Below are positions 1 to 8,606 of a DNA stretch of 64,000 bases, piece after piece. The translations under genes were made by a program, and so were the position numbers. The stretch comes from Variovorax sp. OAS795 (lineage in GTDB: Bacteria; Pseudomonadota; Gammaproteobacteria; Burkholderiales; Burkholderiaceae_C), in the NCBI RefSeq assembly GCF_040546685.1, contig NZ_JBEPOH010000001.1, positions 3,906,001-3,970,000 on the forward strand, given 5' to 3'. The notes beneath the pieces are model-generated. The model was given only the letters and a program-made list of their open reading frames with translations. It was not told the DNA's origin and made no database searches. Each line of letters starts with the position of its first letter. Position 1 is the first letter of the stretch.

Positions 1-1
1 A

Positions 2-271
2 ACCATCCGCGGACGCGAGCGGCTCGGTGCACTGATGGTCGAAGTGATGCAGAAGAAGTTTTGCCAGCGGATGCACCACCAGTTCACCGATTTCTATGTC
101 GAGCCCGGCGAGGATGCGGATGACGCACTCGGCCATGCCCGTGCACTCATCACCGACTGGCGCCACGGCCCCGGAAGGATCGCCATGTTCGGCACGTACG
201 CGCTGCGATTCAGGCGCACCGCCGATGGCTGGCGAATCTGTGACGCCACGGTTCGCGTGCTTCCGGACTGA
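2..271 (+). CDS. SnoaL-like / NTF2-fold protein, 3' part
   Basis: The frame is open from the left edge of the window, so the N-terminus is missing; about 89 residues are visible. The C-terminal stretch (RIAMFGTYALRFRR, then DGWRICDATVRV) has the alternating strands and the 'dGWri' pattern typical of the last beta strands of SnoaL-like/NTF2-fold proteins, often small ring-modifying enzymes or polyketide cyclase relatives. It ends 24 bases before the P450 gene on the same strand, so the two may share a transcript. The family call rests on a short fragment and no catalytic residue can be assigned. It could also be the small subunit of a ring-hydroxylating dioxygenase, which has the same fold. 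Confidence 0.5.
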   Translation, partial: TIRGRERLGALMVEVMQKKFCQRMHHQFTDFYVEPGEDADDALGHARALITDWRHGPGRIAMFGTYALRFRRTADGWRICDATVRVLPD

Positions 272-295
272 CACCCCCATTCAAGGATCAAGACC

Positions 296-1511
296 ATGCC
301 AACCGAAACCCTTCATACCGGCGCTCCCGACGCACCCGTGCTGAATGAGGATCCGTTCTCGGACGAGAACATCGCCGACCCGTACCCGTTGTTCACGCGC
401 ATGCGCGAGCTGGGCCCCGCCGTGTGGATCCAGCCGCACGGCTACTACGCCGTCGGCCGCCACGAAGAGGCGGGCATTGTCGCCAACGACTACGAACGTC
501 TTCTCCGTCGCCGGCGGGGTGGGCATGAGCGACATCCGCAAGCCGGGCGCGTGGCGCGCGCGCAGTCCGATCAGCGAAGTGGACCCGCCCGAACACGGCG
601 GCGTGCGCGCTGCGCTGCAGCGCATCCTGTCGCCCCTGGTGGTCAAGAGCTGGCGCGAGCGCTTCGCCGCGCGCGCCGAACAGGTGGCCGACGACGCGCT
701 CGCACGCGGCGAGATCGACGGCGTGGCCGACATCACCGAATCCTTCGTGCTCAGCGTGTTCCCCGAAGTGCTGGGGGTGTCGGTGCCGCCCGAGCGCATC
801 AAGCAGACCGGCGAGCTCAACTTCAACCAGCTCGGGCCTAACAACGCCCGCCTGGCCGCGGCCATGGAGCGCACCTCACCCATCATGGACTGGTATGCCC
901 AGGTGCTGCAGCGCGAGCACATGCTGCCCGGCGGCTTCGGCGAGAAGATCTACCTGGCCGAGGACGCCGGAGAACTGGCCGCGGGCACGGCGCCGCTGCA
1001 CGTGCGCAGCTTCTTTCGGGCCGGCGTAGACACCACCATGGCGGGCATCGGCTCCACGCTGATGTACCTCTCGCGCCATCCGGATCAGCTCGATGCAGTG
1101 AAGGCCGATCCCGGCAAGATCAAGAGCGCCTTCGAAGAAGCCCTGAGGTTGGAGGCCCCGGCGCAGGTGATGTTCCGGGTGACCACGCGCGATGTGGAAC
1201 TGGGCGGCGTGCGGCTGCGCGCCGACACCAAGGTCGGCTACCACATGGGCGCGGCCAATCGCGATCCGCGCCAATGGGACGACCCGGACCGCTTCGACAT
1301 CCGTCGCCAGACCATCGGAGTGCACCGCTCGTTCGGCGTCGGAGCGCACGTGTGCATCGGCCAGATGATTGCGCGGGCCGAAGCCGAGACCATTCTGGGT
1401 GCGCTGCTGCGCCGTGTGAAAGCCATCGAACCCGCAGGCACGCCGCGCTGGCGCCCGGTCAACACGCTGCGCACCTTGGACACGCTGCCCTTGCGCCTCG
1501 TGCCAGCCTGA
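296..1511 (+). pseudogene. cytochrome P450 (CYP199-like), one apparent frameshift
   Basis: This is a soluble bacterial P450. The first ~68 residues (MPTETLHTG to NDYE) lie in one frame. From about base 499 the rest continues in the next frame with FSVAGGVGMSD, the I-helix AGVDTT motif, the ExxR helix (EEALRLEAP) and the heme loop FGVGAHVCIG, whose ligand cysteine codon is at 1353-1355. Dropping the T at 499 restores DYERFSVAGG and gives a 404-residue protein, normal for the family. The loop and I-helix resemble CYP199A enzymes, which oxidise para-substituted benzoates; that assignment is from recall. A 2Fe-2S ferredoxin at 6950-7273 could be its electron donor. If the extra base is real the gene is dead; if it is an error this is an ordinary monooxygenase. 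Confidence 0.8.
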
Positions 1512-1559
1512 TCTGGATCAGTAAACCGATCCCATAGCAACCCATCCAGGAGACACACC

Positions 1560-2693
1560 ATGCTCATCTCACGCAAAACCGCCGTCGTAGCCTCGGTGCT
1601 GCTCGTCGCGGCCAGCGCATCCTTTGCCCAGGGCAAGGAGATTCCGGTCGGCGTGTTCAACGCGCAAACCGGGACCTACGCCTTCGGCGGCGTCCCAATC
1701 CAGGCGGCCATGAAGCTCGCGCTGGAAGAAGCCAATGCGGCGGGCCTGCCGGGCGGCAACAGGTTCAAAATCGTGGAAGGCGACACCGCCGGCGAGAAAG
1801 GGCAGGTGATCAGCCTGGTCAACCAGTTCGCCAAGCGCGACAACGTGATGCTGATCCTGGGCCCGACTATCAGCGGGGAAGCGCTGGCCGGCGCGCCGGT
1901 GGCCAATGAACTCAAGGTGCCGATCATGGCCATCGGCAGTTCGGCCGGCATTCTGGCCACCGGCCCGTGGGCCTTCAAGATCCAGTCCACGCCTACCGAT
2001 TTTATGGGCCACCTGGGCAAGCTGGCTGTCGAGCAGCTCGGCATCAAGCGTGTCACGCTCATCCACGACCAGAGCAACGACGGCTACGTGCTGCAGACCA
2101 ACGCGCTGGCCGATTACTTCAAGAAGGCGAACACGCAGATCGTAGCCAATGAGAAGTTCGTCTCGTCCGAATCGAACTTCCTGGCGCTGGCCACCAAGGT
2201 GGCCACCACCCCGACCGACGCCATCTTCATCGCGGCACCCGCCGAGGTGTCGGCCAATGTGATCATCCAGATCCGGCAGGCCGGGCTCGATCCCAAAGTC
2301 AGGTTCATCGGACCTTCCACGCTCGGGTCGGCCGGCTTCGTCAAGGCGGGCGGCAAGGCGGTGGAGGGCACGTACGTCGTGTCCGACTACTCGCCGGCCA
2401 ACCCGTCGCCGATGAATCAGGCGTTCGTGAAGGCGTACATTGCCAAGTACAAGATCGCCCCGGACAACTGGGCCGGCATGGGTTACGGACTGGCCCAGGT
2501 CGCGATTCAGGCGGTGCGTAACGCCGGTCCAGCGCCCGACCGCACGAAGATCCGCGACGAATTGGCCAAGCTCAACAACGTGCCTATGGTGCTAGGCAAT
2601 GGCACTTGGAGTGTGGATGCCGGGCGCAACCCCAGCTATGGCGGCGTGCTGCTGCAGGTCAAGAACGGCAGCTTCGTTTCGGCGACACCGTGA
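1560..2693 (+). CDS. LivK-type ABC transporter substrate-binding protein
   Basis: This is a 377-residue periplasmic binding protein of the branched-chain amino acid/amide family (type I fold). It opens with a signal peptide (MLISRKTAVVASVLLVAASA, cut after SFAQ), followed by IPVGVFNAQTG, the start of the first domain. Conserved stretches such as ILGPTISGEALAGAPVANE and YGLAQVAIQAV fit the family. A good ribosome site (CAGGAGA) precedes the ATG. Many relatives bind aromatic or carboxylic acids, not amino acids, and its place between a P450 and SDR genes fits that. No permease or ATPase gene stands next to it; the only permease trace is the LivM relic near 7.3-7.8 kb. It may be an orphan of a reduced transporter or work with components elsewhere. 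Confidence 0.9.
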   Translation: MLISRKTAVVASVLLVAASASFAQGKEIPVGVFNAQTGTYAFGGVPIQAAMKLALEEANAAGLPGGNRFKIVEGDTAGEKGQVISLVNQFAKRDNVMLILGPTISGEALAGAPVANELKVPIMAIGSSAGILATGPWAFKIQSTPTDFMGHLGKLAVEQLGIKRVTLIHDQSNDGYVLQTNALADYFKKANTQIVANEKFVSSESNFLALATKVATTPTDAIFIAAPAEVSANVIIQIRQAGLDPKVRFIGPSTLGSAGFVKAGGKAVEGTYVVSDYSPANPSPMNQAFVKAYIAKYKIAPDNWAGMGYGLAQVAIQAVRNAGPAPDRTKIRDELAKLNNVPMVLGNGTWSVDAGRNPSYGGVLLQVKNGSFVSATP

Positions 2694-2701
2694 GCGGCTC
2701 G

Positions 2702-2725
2702 CTGGGCGCCCGGCGGGGTGCCCAG
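2702..2725 (+). terminator. strong GC hairpin after the binding-protein gene
   Basis: The arms CTGGGCGCCC and GGGTGCCCAG pair over 10 bp with one G-U pair and a GGCG tetraloop, starting 8 bases after the TGA of the binding-protein gene. No U-tract follows, so it is not a classical intrinsic terminator. It could stabilise the transcript end, or separate this gene from the convergent SDR gene that ends at 2787. Confidence 0.4.
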
Positions 2726-2786
2726 TGGACAGCGGCTGAAAGCGCCATGGCCAAGCGCATCGGCCACGGCTCAAACCCTCAACTTG

Positions 2787-3572
2787 TCAAGCCGTCAAAC
2801 CCCCGTCGACATTGTAGACGCCGCCGGTCACGAAGCTGGCCTGCGGCCCCAGCAACCAGAACACCAGATGAGCCACCTCGTCGGCCGTGGCCGCCCTGCC
2901 CAAGGGCTGGTTGGCAAAGTGCAGCTTGAGCGCGCGCTCGGCTTCCTCGGCGCTGCGGCCCTCGATCTGGAAGGTGCTACGCAGCAGCGGCGTGTCTATG
3001 GGGCCCGGGCAGACGCAGTTGATGCGAATGCCGTGCGGTGCAAGCTCGAGCGCGGCCTGTTGCGTCATGCGGATCACCGCCGCCTTGGACGCGCCGTAGA
3101 CGGCCAGCCCGGCCTCTGGCCGGCTGCTGCGCTGGCCCGACACGGACGCGGTGTTGACCATGGTGCCCTGCCCCGCCGCCCGCATGACGCGGCCCACGGC
3201 CTGAAGGCCGAGCAGCACGCCGCGCACGTTGACTGCAAAGATGCGGTCGAAGGTGTCGATGTCGAAATCGAGCAGTTGCGATTGCGGCCCGACGATGGCC
3301 GCGTTGTTGTGAAATAGGTCGATGCGGCCGAAGCGGGCCAGCGTCTCGTCGACGTAGCGCTGCACGTCGGCAGCGTTGGCCACGTCGGCGCACACCGTCA
3401 GCACGCGCGCCCTGTCCAGGCCACTCGCCGCGTCCTCGAGCGCCGCAGCATCCCGGTCGACTAGGGCGACCCTCGCGCCAGCGCCAAGCAGTTGGTGCAC
3501 CATTGCCAGGCCCACGCCGCTGCCCGCCCCGGTGACAACTGCGACCTTGCCGTCAAAGATGGCCTCGCTCAT
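2787..3572 (-). CDS. short-chain dehydrogenase/reductase (SDR)
   Basis: This is a classical SDR of 261 residues, NAD(P)-dependent and presumably cytoplasmic. The start chosen is the ATG giving MSEAIFDGKVAVVTG; the open frame runs further upstream but that part has no family character. Seen are the cofactor motif TGAGSGVG, a FHNNAA strand (the NNAG variant), the catalytic YGASK and the C-terminal FVTGGVYNVDGG that closes SDR subunits. It is the first of three SDR genes on the minus strand between 2.8 and 5.8 kb, convergent with the LivK-type gene. The substrate cannot be read from sequence; a secondary alcohol or cyclic diol formed in the same pathway as the P450 product is a reasonable guess. 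Confidence 0.9.
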   Translation of the reverse strand: MSEAIFDGKVAVVTGAGSGVGLAMVHQLLGAGARVALVDRDAAALEDAASGLDRARVLTVCADVANAADVQRYVDETLARFGRIDLFHNNAAIVGPQSQLLDFDIDTFDRIFAVNVRGVLLGLQAVGRVMRAAGQGTMVNTASVSGQRSSRPEAGLAVYGASKAAVIRMTQQAALELAPHGIRINCVCPGPIDTPLLRSTFQIEGRSAEEAERALKLHFANQPLGRAATADEVAHLVFWLLGPQASFVTGGVYNVDGGLTA

Positions 3573-3756
3573 CGCAGTGCCACGTGCAGCGCTCTGGGCG
3601 CCCGAAAGATGAAGGAGTGCATGTGAGAAGCGGCGTCGGGTTCGATCAGGCGCATGCGTGGAAAGCGTACGCTGCCGCCAGTGGCAACGGCGTCTGTGTC
3701 CGGACAGCTTGCGGGGTAGTGCCGGAGGCGAGAAAAAGGGCATCCATTCATGGCAT

Positions 3757-4545
3757 TCAGCGCATCAGCATGCCGCCGTTGACATCGATGGTCGAACCGG
3801 TCACGAAGGCCGCGCCCGGCGACACCAGGTAACTCACCGCCGCGGCGATTTCTTCGGGCAGGCCGATTCGGCCGAGCGGCACGCCGGCGGTGCCCAGGTA
3901 TTTCTGGTCGCCGTGGCCCGGCGGTACGGTCAGTTGCAGCATGGGCGTGTCGACCGGGCCCGGTGAGATCGTATTGACCGTGATGCCCAGGGAGGCCGCC
4001 TCACGCGCCGCCACTTTCGACAAGGCAAGCACCGCCCCCTTGGAGGCACTGTACGCAGCGCCGCTTTGCATGCCACCCATCTGTCCCGCGAGCGAGGCGA
4101 CGGTGACGATGCGCCCGTGTTCCATCAGCTGGCCGGCGGCACGGCGCAGCATCTCGCGAATGCACAGGAAACTGCCCCGCGCGTTGATCTGCATCACCCG
4201 GTCCCACTCCTCCAGGGTGATCTCCGTGGTGGCCAGTCGCCCGGGGTTTCTCGCCGTACTCAGGATGCCCGCGAAACACGCCAGAACGCTCACTTCGCCC
4301 AGGCGCGCAACAACCGCTTCGAAGCTTGCTTTCACGCTGGCTTCATCCGCAACGTCGCAGCGCAGTCCGATGTGGCCGCTGCCCGGCAGTTGTTGCGCCG
4401 CGGCTTGCGCCTTGTCGGTGTCCAGGTCTGCCAAAGCGATAGTCAGCCCGTCCGCCGCCAGCCGGTGGCCCGCCGCCAAGCCAAGGCCGCTTGCGCCGCC
4501 GGTGATCAATGCAACACGAGGAAGGCTGTGAGATGAGATTTTCAT
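3757..4545 (-). CDS. short-chain dehydrogenase/reductase (SDR)
   Basis: This 262-residue classical SDR shows the nucleotide-binding TGGASGLG near residue 15, the active-site YSASK and the terminal FVTGSTIDVNGG. The NNAG strand reads CFAGI, an unusual replacement of both asparagines (ACFAGILS) where most relatives have NNAG, so strand contacts to the cofactor may differ. It lies 184 bases upstream of the previous SDR gene in the same orientation. The two share only general family similarity, so this is not a recent duplication. The function is an NAD(P)-dependent alcohol/ketone interconversion with unknown substrate. Start: the ATG at 4545, with no strong ribosome site in front. Confidence 0.9.
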   Translation of the reverse strand: MKISSHSLPRVALITGGASGLGLAAGHRLAADGLTIALADLDTDKAQAAAQQLPGSGHIGLRCDVADEASVKASFEAVVARLGEVSVLACFAGILSTARNPGRLATTEITLEEWDRVMQINARGSFLCIREMLRRAAGQLMEHGRIVTVASLAGQMGGMQSGAAYSASKGAVLALSKVAAREAASLGITVNTISPGPVDTPMLQLTVPPGHGDQKYLGTAGVPLGRIGLPEEIAAAVSYLVSPGAAFVTGSTIDVNGGMLMR

Positions 4546-5000
4546 GATTCAGGATGGGGTTCAAGCCGGCACGCCATCAGGGCGCCACTGGCTGCAGAGC
4601 AAGAGTGCTTTATCGGCGTGGCGCTTCCAAGCCTGTCCCGCATGGGAGCGCAATCGCTCATGCCCGGCCTACTGTTTGCGGACCGAACAGCGTCTGCACA
4701 CGCTCCCTTCGGACGGCGAGAACTGCCGGTTCGCAACACGCCCGAGAGCCGGTCTCAGCTTGTCTTTGTTCGTGGTGACGTTGCCAGCGCGATGGCAATC
4801 GAACACCAATGCCGCTTCCTGCGCGGCCACCGGCAACTTTCTGCTCCTGGTTTTTCATTCAAGTCTCCGAGATGACGTTCTGTCGCTATTTTCGGGAACC
4901 CGGATGCTTGGGTGCCCCCGCGGGGAACGAAATGCCACGGCCCATTCACGGCTGATTGCAAGTACCAAGGCACGGAGCTCAGCGCGGCCCGCCTGGATGC
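4546..5000. other. 455-base gap with no recognisable gene
   Basis: This lies between two leftward SDR genes. Short open frames occur on both strands but none shows family character or a ribosome site. One hairpin is visible at 4640-4663: GAGCG, a CAAT loop, CGCTC, with outer GCAT/ATGC arms and a GG bulge, and no T-run next to it. The gap probably holds the end of the upstream transcript and a promoter for the SDR gene starting at 4545, or residue of deleted genes. Confidence 0.4.
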
Positions 5001-5801
5001 TCATGACTCCGGATGGGCGTCTACCCAGCACGCCACCATAGCGTCGCTGACGTAAGCGCTGGTGGTTTGGCCGCCATCCACGGTCAGCACCTGCCCGGTC
5101 ACGAAGCCGGCGTCGTCGCTGCACAGAAATGCCGCTGGACCCGCAACCTCCTCTGGCTGGCCTGGGCGGCCCATCGGCATGGTGCCGACGATGCTGGCGT
5201 GGAAACGTGCGGTGCCAAGGCGCGTAGCGGTCTGGGGCGTGGCGATGATGCCCGGCGCGATGGCGTTGACACGGATCCCGCGATCAGCGTAATCAGCGGC
5301 CAGGTTGCGCGTCAAGCCAATGACGCCGGCCTTGGCCATCGAGTACACCGCCTGCCTACGGTAGCCGACGAGGCCCAGCGACGACGCAATGTTGAGCACC
5401 ACGCCGCGTGACTTCAGCAGCTCGGGGAAAGCCTCCCGCGTGATGCGGAAGTTGCTGCGCAGGTTGATGTCGATCCACTTGTCGTAATCTGCATCGCTGG
5501 TTTCGTGGAATGCGGGGCAGTTGCCCAGGCCAGCGTTATTGACCAAGACGCGGATGCTGCCGAAGGCATCGACACAGCGCTGGACGATCCGAGCCGGCGT
5601 ATCGATTGCATTGACGTCGGCCAGCTCGGTCTGGAAGACGTCTGACACCGGCAGACCGGCCAACGCCTCAGGGTCGATGTCCACCGCCAGCACGCGCGCG
5701 CCCTCGTCGGCCAGACGAAGCGCGATCGCTTTGCCGATGCCGGAGCCCGCGCCCGTCACGATGGCAGGTCGGCCTGCGAATCTTCCCAGGCCGCCACTCA
5801 C
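5001..5801 (-). CDS. short-chain dehydrogenase/reductase (SDR)
   Basis: This SDR has about 266 residues with intact motifs: TGAGSGIG for the cofactor, VNNAG, an SS...YSMAK active site and FVTGQVLTVDGG at the end. The preferred start is the GTG at 5801, which overlaps the TGA of the DUF3237 gene upstream (GTGA), a coupled arrangement; a GTG four codons earlier is also possible. It sits directly downstream of the DUF3237, VOC and ferredoxin genes in a leftward run, which suggests a shared pathway, probably oxidising an alcohol produced by an oxygenase. Residue D at the end of beta-2 (VLAVDIDPEAL) favours NAD over NADP by the usual SDR rule. Confidence 0.88.
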   Translation of the reverse strand: MSGGLGRFAGRPAIVTGAGSGIGKAIALRLADEGARVLAVDIDPEALAGLPVSDVFQTELADVNAIDTPARIVQRCVDAFGSIRVLVNNAGLGNCPAFHETSDADYDKWIDINLRSNFRITREAFPELLKSRGVVLNIASSLGLVGYRRQAVYSMAKAGVIGLTRNLAADYADRGIRVNAIAPGIIATPQTATRLGTARFHASIVGTMPMGRPGQPEEVAGPAAFLCSDDAGFVTGQVLTVDGGQTTSAYVSDAMVACWVDAHPES

Positions 5802-6280
5802 GCCACGACCCACACGTCATAGACTGGACCATCGGATTCGCGGGTGCCGGTGCCGACCGCGACCTTGTCGTTGAGCCACAGCAGCCGCGGCGCTGCGGTC
5901 TCGAACTGCACCACCACGCGGAAGTAGTCCTCACCCGGCTCGATGGACTCCCGGTTGACGATCTTGCGCATGACCTCGAGTGTCGGGCCGTTGCGGCGCC
6001 CGTTGTAGGTCATATAGACCAGTTCGCCCTGATCGGTCTGCAGCACCAGGCGCACATCCAGATGCAGCCCGCCGTCGGGCCGCTCCAGCACCACGTCGGC
6101 ACCGCCGGGCAGCACCTTGCCACTCAGCGTCTCGCCCGTGAAATAACCACCGCTGACGGTCATCACGCGGCGTGTGAAACCGTGCGGCACGGCACCCACG
6201 AACTGGGGCGGTGCGGTGACTTCGGCCTTAATCCTGAAAAGCGGCTCAAGCGCGACTGCCGTCATGGCGCGCTCAGTCAT
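5798..6280 (-). CDS. DUF3237 family protein
   Basis: A 160-residue protein with the hallmarks of DUF3237: an early LFRIKAEVTAP strand, GVPHG-like AVPHGFTRR, the central GGAD-VLERPDGGLHLDVR, then LVYMTYNGRR, and YFRVVVQFETAAP close to the end. It has no signal peptide. Members form small beta barrels and turn up in aromatic and fatty-acid catabolic operons; no reaction has been firmly assigned as far as I know. The start overlaps the stop of the VOC gene upstream by eight bases and its own stop overlaps the next SDR start, so translation is probably coupled through all three genes. Confidence 0.85.
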   Translation of the reverse strand: MTERAMTAVALEPLFRIKAEVTAPPQFVGAVPHGFTRRVMTVSGGYFTGETLSGKVLPGGADVVLERPDGGLHLDVRLVLQTDQGELVYMTYNGRRNGPTLEVMRKIVNRESIEPGEDYFRVVVQFETAAPRLLWLNDKVAVGTGTRESDGPVYDVWVVA

Positions 6281-6905
6281 AACGCTTGCGCAGATTTCCG
6301 ATCATCTCGGTCAATGCCTCGGGCACGTCACGGCCCTCGGCCTTGGCCTGCTCCTTGCAAGCCACCCACCGCTTCAAGTCTTCATAGCCCTTCTCGGTGT
6401 GCCGGTTCCATTCCGTGTCCAGCGGCGTGGTGATCTCCAGGCGAATGCCCGCTGGGTCGTGGAAGTAGATGGACAGGATCATCCCCTTGTGATCTGTCGG
6501 GCCGACCACCGGCACGCCCTGCGATGTGAGCCACTCATACCACTTGAGCACTTCGTCGCTGTCCTTGGCCTGCAGTGCTACGTGGTTGAAGATGTTGTAG
6601 GCCGGATGCGTGGCCTTGGCCGGTGGCGGCACACCGGGCGCCTCGAAGAAAGCCAGCGTCGAGCCATCACCCATGCGGAAGAAGATGTGGAAGTACGGGA
6701 TCTTGTCGCCGGTGGACGGGACGTGATCGTCCACCACCGTGCTGGCGATTTCCATGCCCATCAGACGGGTGTAGAAATCGGCCGAGGCCTGCGCGTCGGG
6801 CGTCACCCACGCAGCATGATTCAGCATCATGGGCGTAAGACCGGGATTGGGAGTGCCGTTTACGCGGGAAACGGACGCGAGCGGTCCGGGTACGGTGGCT
6901 TGCAT
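6273..6905 (-). CDS. VOC-fold (glyoxalase/extradiol dioxygenase-like) protein
   Basis: This 210-residue protein has two vicinal-oxygen-chelate modules. Candidate metal ligands are the His of MLNHAAWVTP, the His of IFNHVALQA and the Glu of IRLEITTP, the usual H-H-E set of type I extradiol dioxygenases and related hydrolases. The start is the ATG at 6905, preceded by CTGGAG at good spacing; the open frame extends upstream without family character. Position next to a ferredoxin and SDR genes suggests ring cleavage or isomerisation in an aromatic pathway, but VOC proteins are diverse and the substrate is unknown. The acidic/basic C-terminal tail after residue 170 is typical of catechol-dioxygenase-like members found beside Bug-type transporters. 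Confidence 0.85.
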   Translation of the reverse strand: MQATVPGPLASVSRVNGTPNPGLTPMMLNHAAWVTPDAQASADFYTRLMGMEIASTVVDDHVPSTGDKIPYFHIFFRMGDGSTLAFFEAPGVPPPAKATHPAYNIFNHVALQAKDSDEVLKWYEWLTSQGVPVVGPTDHKGMILSIYFHDPAGIRLEITTPLDTEWNRHTEKGYEDLKRWVACKEQAKAEGRDVPEALTEMIGNLRKRYD

Positions 6906-6949
6906 TGAATGGATCTCCAGGAAGGATGGATAAGCGTGGGGCCGCAGCC

Positions 6950-7273
6950 CTATAGCTGCGGATCGGCGATCCGCACGCAGATGCCGTCGATGGCGGCATT
7001 CATCACGATCTGGCAGCACAGTCGGCTGGCCGCTTCGCGCGGCGCTGCGGTGTAGTCGAGCATCTGGTCCTCGTTCTCGCTGCGCGCGCCCAACTTTTCA
7101 TCCCAAGGCGCTTGAACGATCACGTGGCAGGTGGCACAGCTCATGACGCCACCGCAATCGCCGACAATGCCCTCAATGCCGTGAGCAGTGGCCACTGTCA
7201 TGAGGTTGGCGCCGTCGGCTGCTTCGACCTCGCTGGTCTGGCCGTCTGGGTGGATGTAGGTGACCCTGAACAT
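6950..7273 (-). CDS. adrenodoxin-type 2Fe-2S ferredoxin
   Basis: This is a 107-residue electron carrier. Ligand cysteines are seen in CGGVMSCATCHV (C-x5-C-x2-C) and the distal RLCCQIV. MFRVTYIHPDGQ at the start and the C-terminal DGICVRIADPQ are typical of ferredoxins that feed bacterial P450s, for example those paired with CYP199. The frame stays open for 200 codons upstream, but that part reads through the LivM relic, so the ATG at 7273 is taken as the start. No ferredoxin reductase gene is in the window. The P450 at the left edge is the only obvious partner, about 5.5 kb away and on the other strand. Confidence 0.9.
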   Translation of the reverse strand: MFRVTYIHPDGQTSEVEAADGANLMTVATAHGIEGIVGDCGGVMSCATCHVIVQAPWDEKLGARSENEDQMLDYTAAPREAASRLCCQIVMNAAIDGICVRIADPQL

Positions 7274-7329
7274 ACGCTGTACTGGTGTGGTGGCGATGCC
7301 CTGACTGTGAACGCGCTCGCACCTTAGGT

Positions 7330-7757
7330 CAGTCCCCGTGCAGGGGACGTTCGGCTCGCCGTGTGAACCGGCAAAGCCTTTCCTGATCAAGCCCATGACC
7401 CCCTGCGGCATGAGGAACAACGAAGCTAGCACGGCCGCTGCAAAGATAGCCGCTGGTGCCGATTTGGAGATGGAATCGGCCAGTTTCGGGGCACGAACTG
7501 GATGAACGCCGCGCCAACGAGCGCGCCCCAGATCGTTCCGAGTCCGCCCGCCAGCACCCCAACCAGCAGGAGCACCGAGACAAACGTGCCGAAACTGTCC
7601 GTGGGCACGACGCCCATTGCCACGGCGCTGGGCGAGCCGGCCACATCTGTATACACGGCACTCATACCGAATGTCATGGCTTTCACGTTGGGCCACGTTC
7701 AATCCCATCGCTGAAGCGGCGACGGGCTGCTCGCTGACAACGGCGACGCTCTGGCGG
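7330..7757 (-). pseudogene. relic of a LivM-type ABC permease
   Basis: This matches the C-terminal half of a branched-chain amino acid permease, broken in at least two places. One frame gives AVVSEQPVAASAMGLNVAQ, the next KAMTFGMSAVYTDVAGS through GVLAGGLGTIWGALVGAAFIQ, and the first frame resumes with ISKSAPAAIFAAAVLASLF and MPQGVMGLIRKG. These are in the order found in intact LivM proteins. The N-terminal half, with at least five membrane segments, is absent. Several breaks plus truncation mean real decay, not a reading error. It probably once worked with a LivK-type protein such as the one at 1560-2693. Confidence 0.8.
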
Positions 7758-7863
7758 CGGTATTCCGCCTGTTCGAGACAGGATCCCTTCGACTGACGAA
7801 TGTGATCTATCGAACAGCCGTGTGTTGCATCGTCCGGTTGAATTCGCAGGCGAGAGCGGACGT

Positions 7864-8604
7864 TCAAGGGCGACACGACGGCCTGGCGACGATTGCGCCG
7901 TCAATGCCGTTTCGCTTCAAACTTTCTTGGACAAAGCCGGACGCTTTCATGTCTTCCACGAAATCACGCAGCAGAGATGCTGCCAAAGTTCCGCGCGCCT
8001 TCGGCAGACCCATGGCCTGCTGTATGACCATGAATCGACCAGGAAGTAGCCGCAACCCGCCCAACCTCAGTGCATCCGATTCCAGTTGCTGCCTCACGCC
8101 GGCGGCCACGTCTAGGCTCATTTCGATGAAGGTGTCGACGACGGCCGGTGATGTCGAACCACGTACGACGGCGGCGTTCTGAAGTATGCGCGTCAAGTAC
8201 AGGTCGTACGCGCTGCCCTGCCCGACGCCGACTCGAATACCTGCGCGATCGACTTCGGCGTTGTCTTGAATGGGCGAATCCTCCCGCACCAAGTAGCACC
8301 CTTCGATCAGCACGTAAGGACCGGTGAACTCGACGCCTTTCGCTCGGTCCGGATCGACAGCAAAGAAGCCGATGTCAGCCTGCTCGTTCGCCACCGCCTC
8401 AACGGCCTTGGCGGCACCATCAAGTACGACAAGTTGAAGATCGATTCCAAGTTGGTTAGCGAGCGCACGGGCGAGGTCCACCGAAACTCCCGTGGGGGCT
8501 TGGTCTCCCACCTGTTGCGCCAGGACAGGGTTGCCAAGATTGATCGTGGCACGCAAGGTTCCGGTGGGGGCCAGCGTCTGGACGTCATGCTGCGAGAAGT
8601 CCAT
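7864..8604 (-). CDS. polar amino acid-type substrate-binding protein (HisJ fold)
   Basis: About 246 residues with the type II binding-protein pattern: TLRATINLGNPVLAQ at the start, GVSVDLARALANQLG, the ligand-contact region ADIGFFAVDPDRA, and EFTGPYVLIEG. The start chosen is the ATG at 8604; it overlaps the stop of the PrpF gene upstream by a few bases. No signal peptide is present, which is odd for a transporter protein; either export is lost or the protein acts in the cytoplasm as a sensor or enzyme, as a few relatives of this fold do. No matching permease or ATPase genes are nearby. The preceding genes (PrpF, Bug) suggest the ligand is a carboxylic acid, but this is inference. Confidence 0.8.
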   Translation of the reverse strand: MDFSQHDVQTLAPTGTLRATINLGNPVLAQQVGDQAPTGVSVDLARALANQLGIDLQLVVLDGAAKAVEAVANEQADIGFFAVDPDRAKGVEFTGPYVLIEGCYLVREDSPIQDNAEVDRAGIRVGVGQGSAYDLYLTRILQNAAVVRGSTSPAVVDTFIEMSLDVAAGVRQQLESDALRLGGLRLLPGRFMVIQQAMGLPKARGTLAASLLRDFVEDMKASGFVQESLKRNGIDGAIVARPSCRP

Positions 8605-8606
8605 GT

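Noticed and set aside
4544..5041. 165-codon plus-strand ORF between two SDR genes
   Set aside because: It overlaps both SDR genes' ends antisense, shows no family pattern and has no ribosome site.
7274..7876. A 200-codon N-terminal extension of the ferredoxin
   Set aside because: The added part reads through the LivM relic (ISKSAPAAIF and MPQGVMGL), so it is a chance read-through; the ferredoxin begins at MFRVTY.
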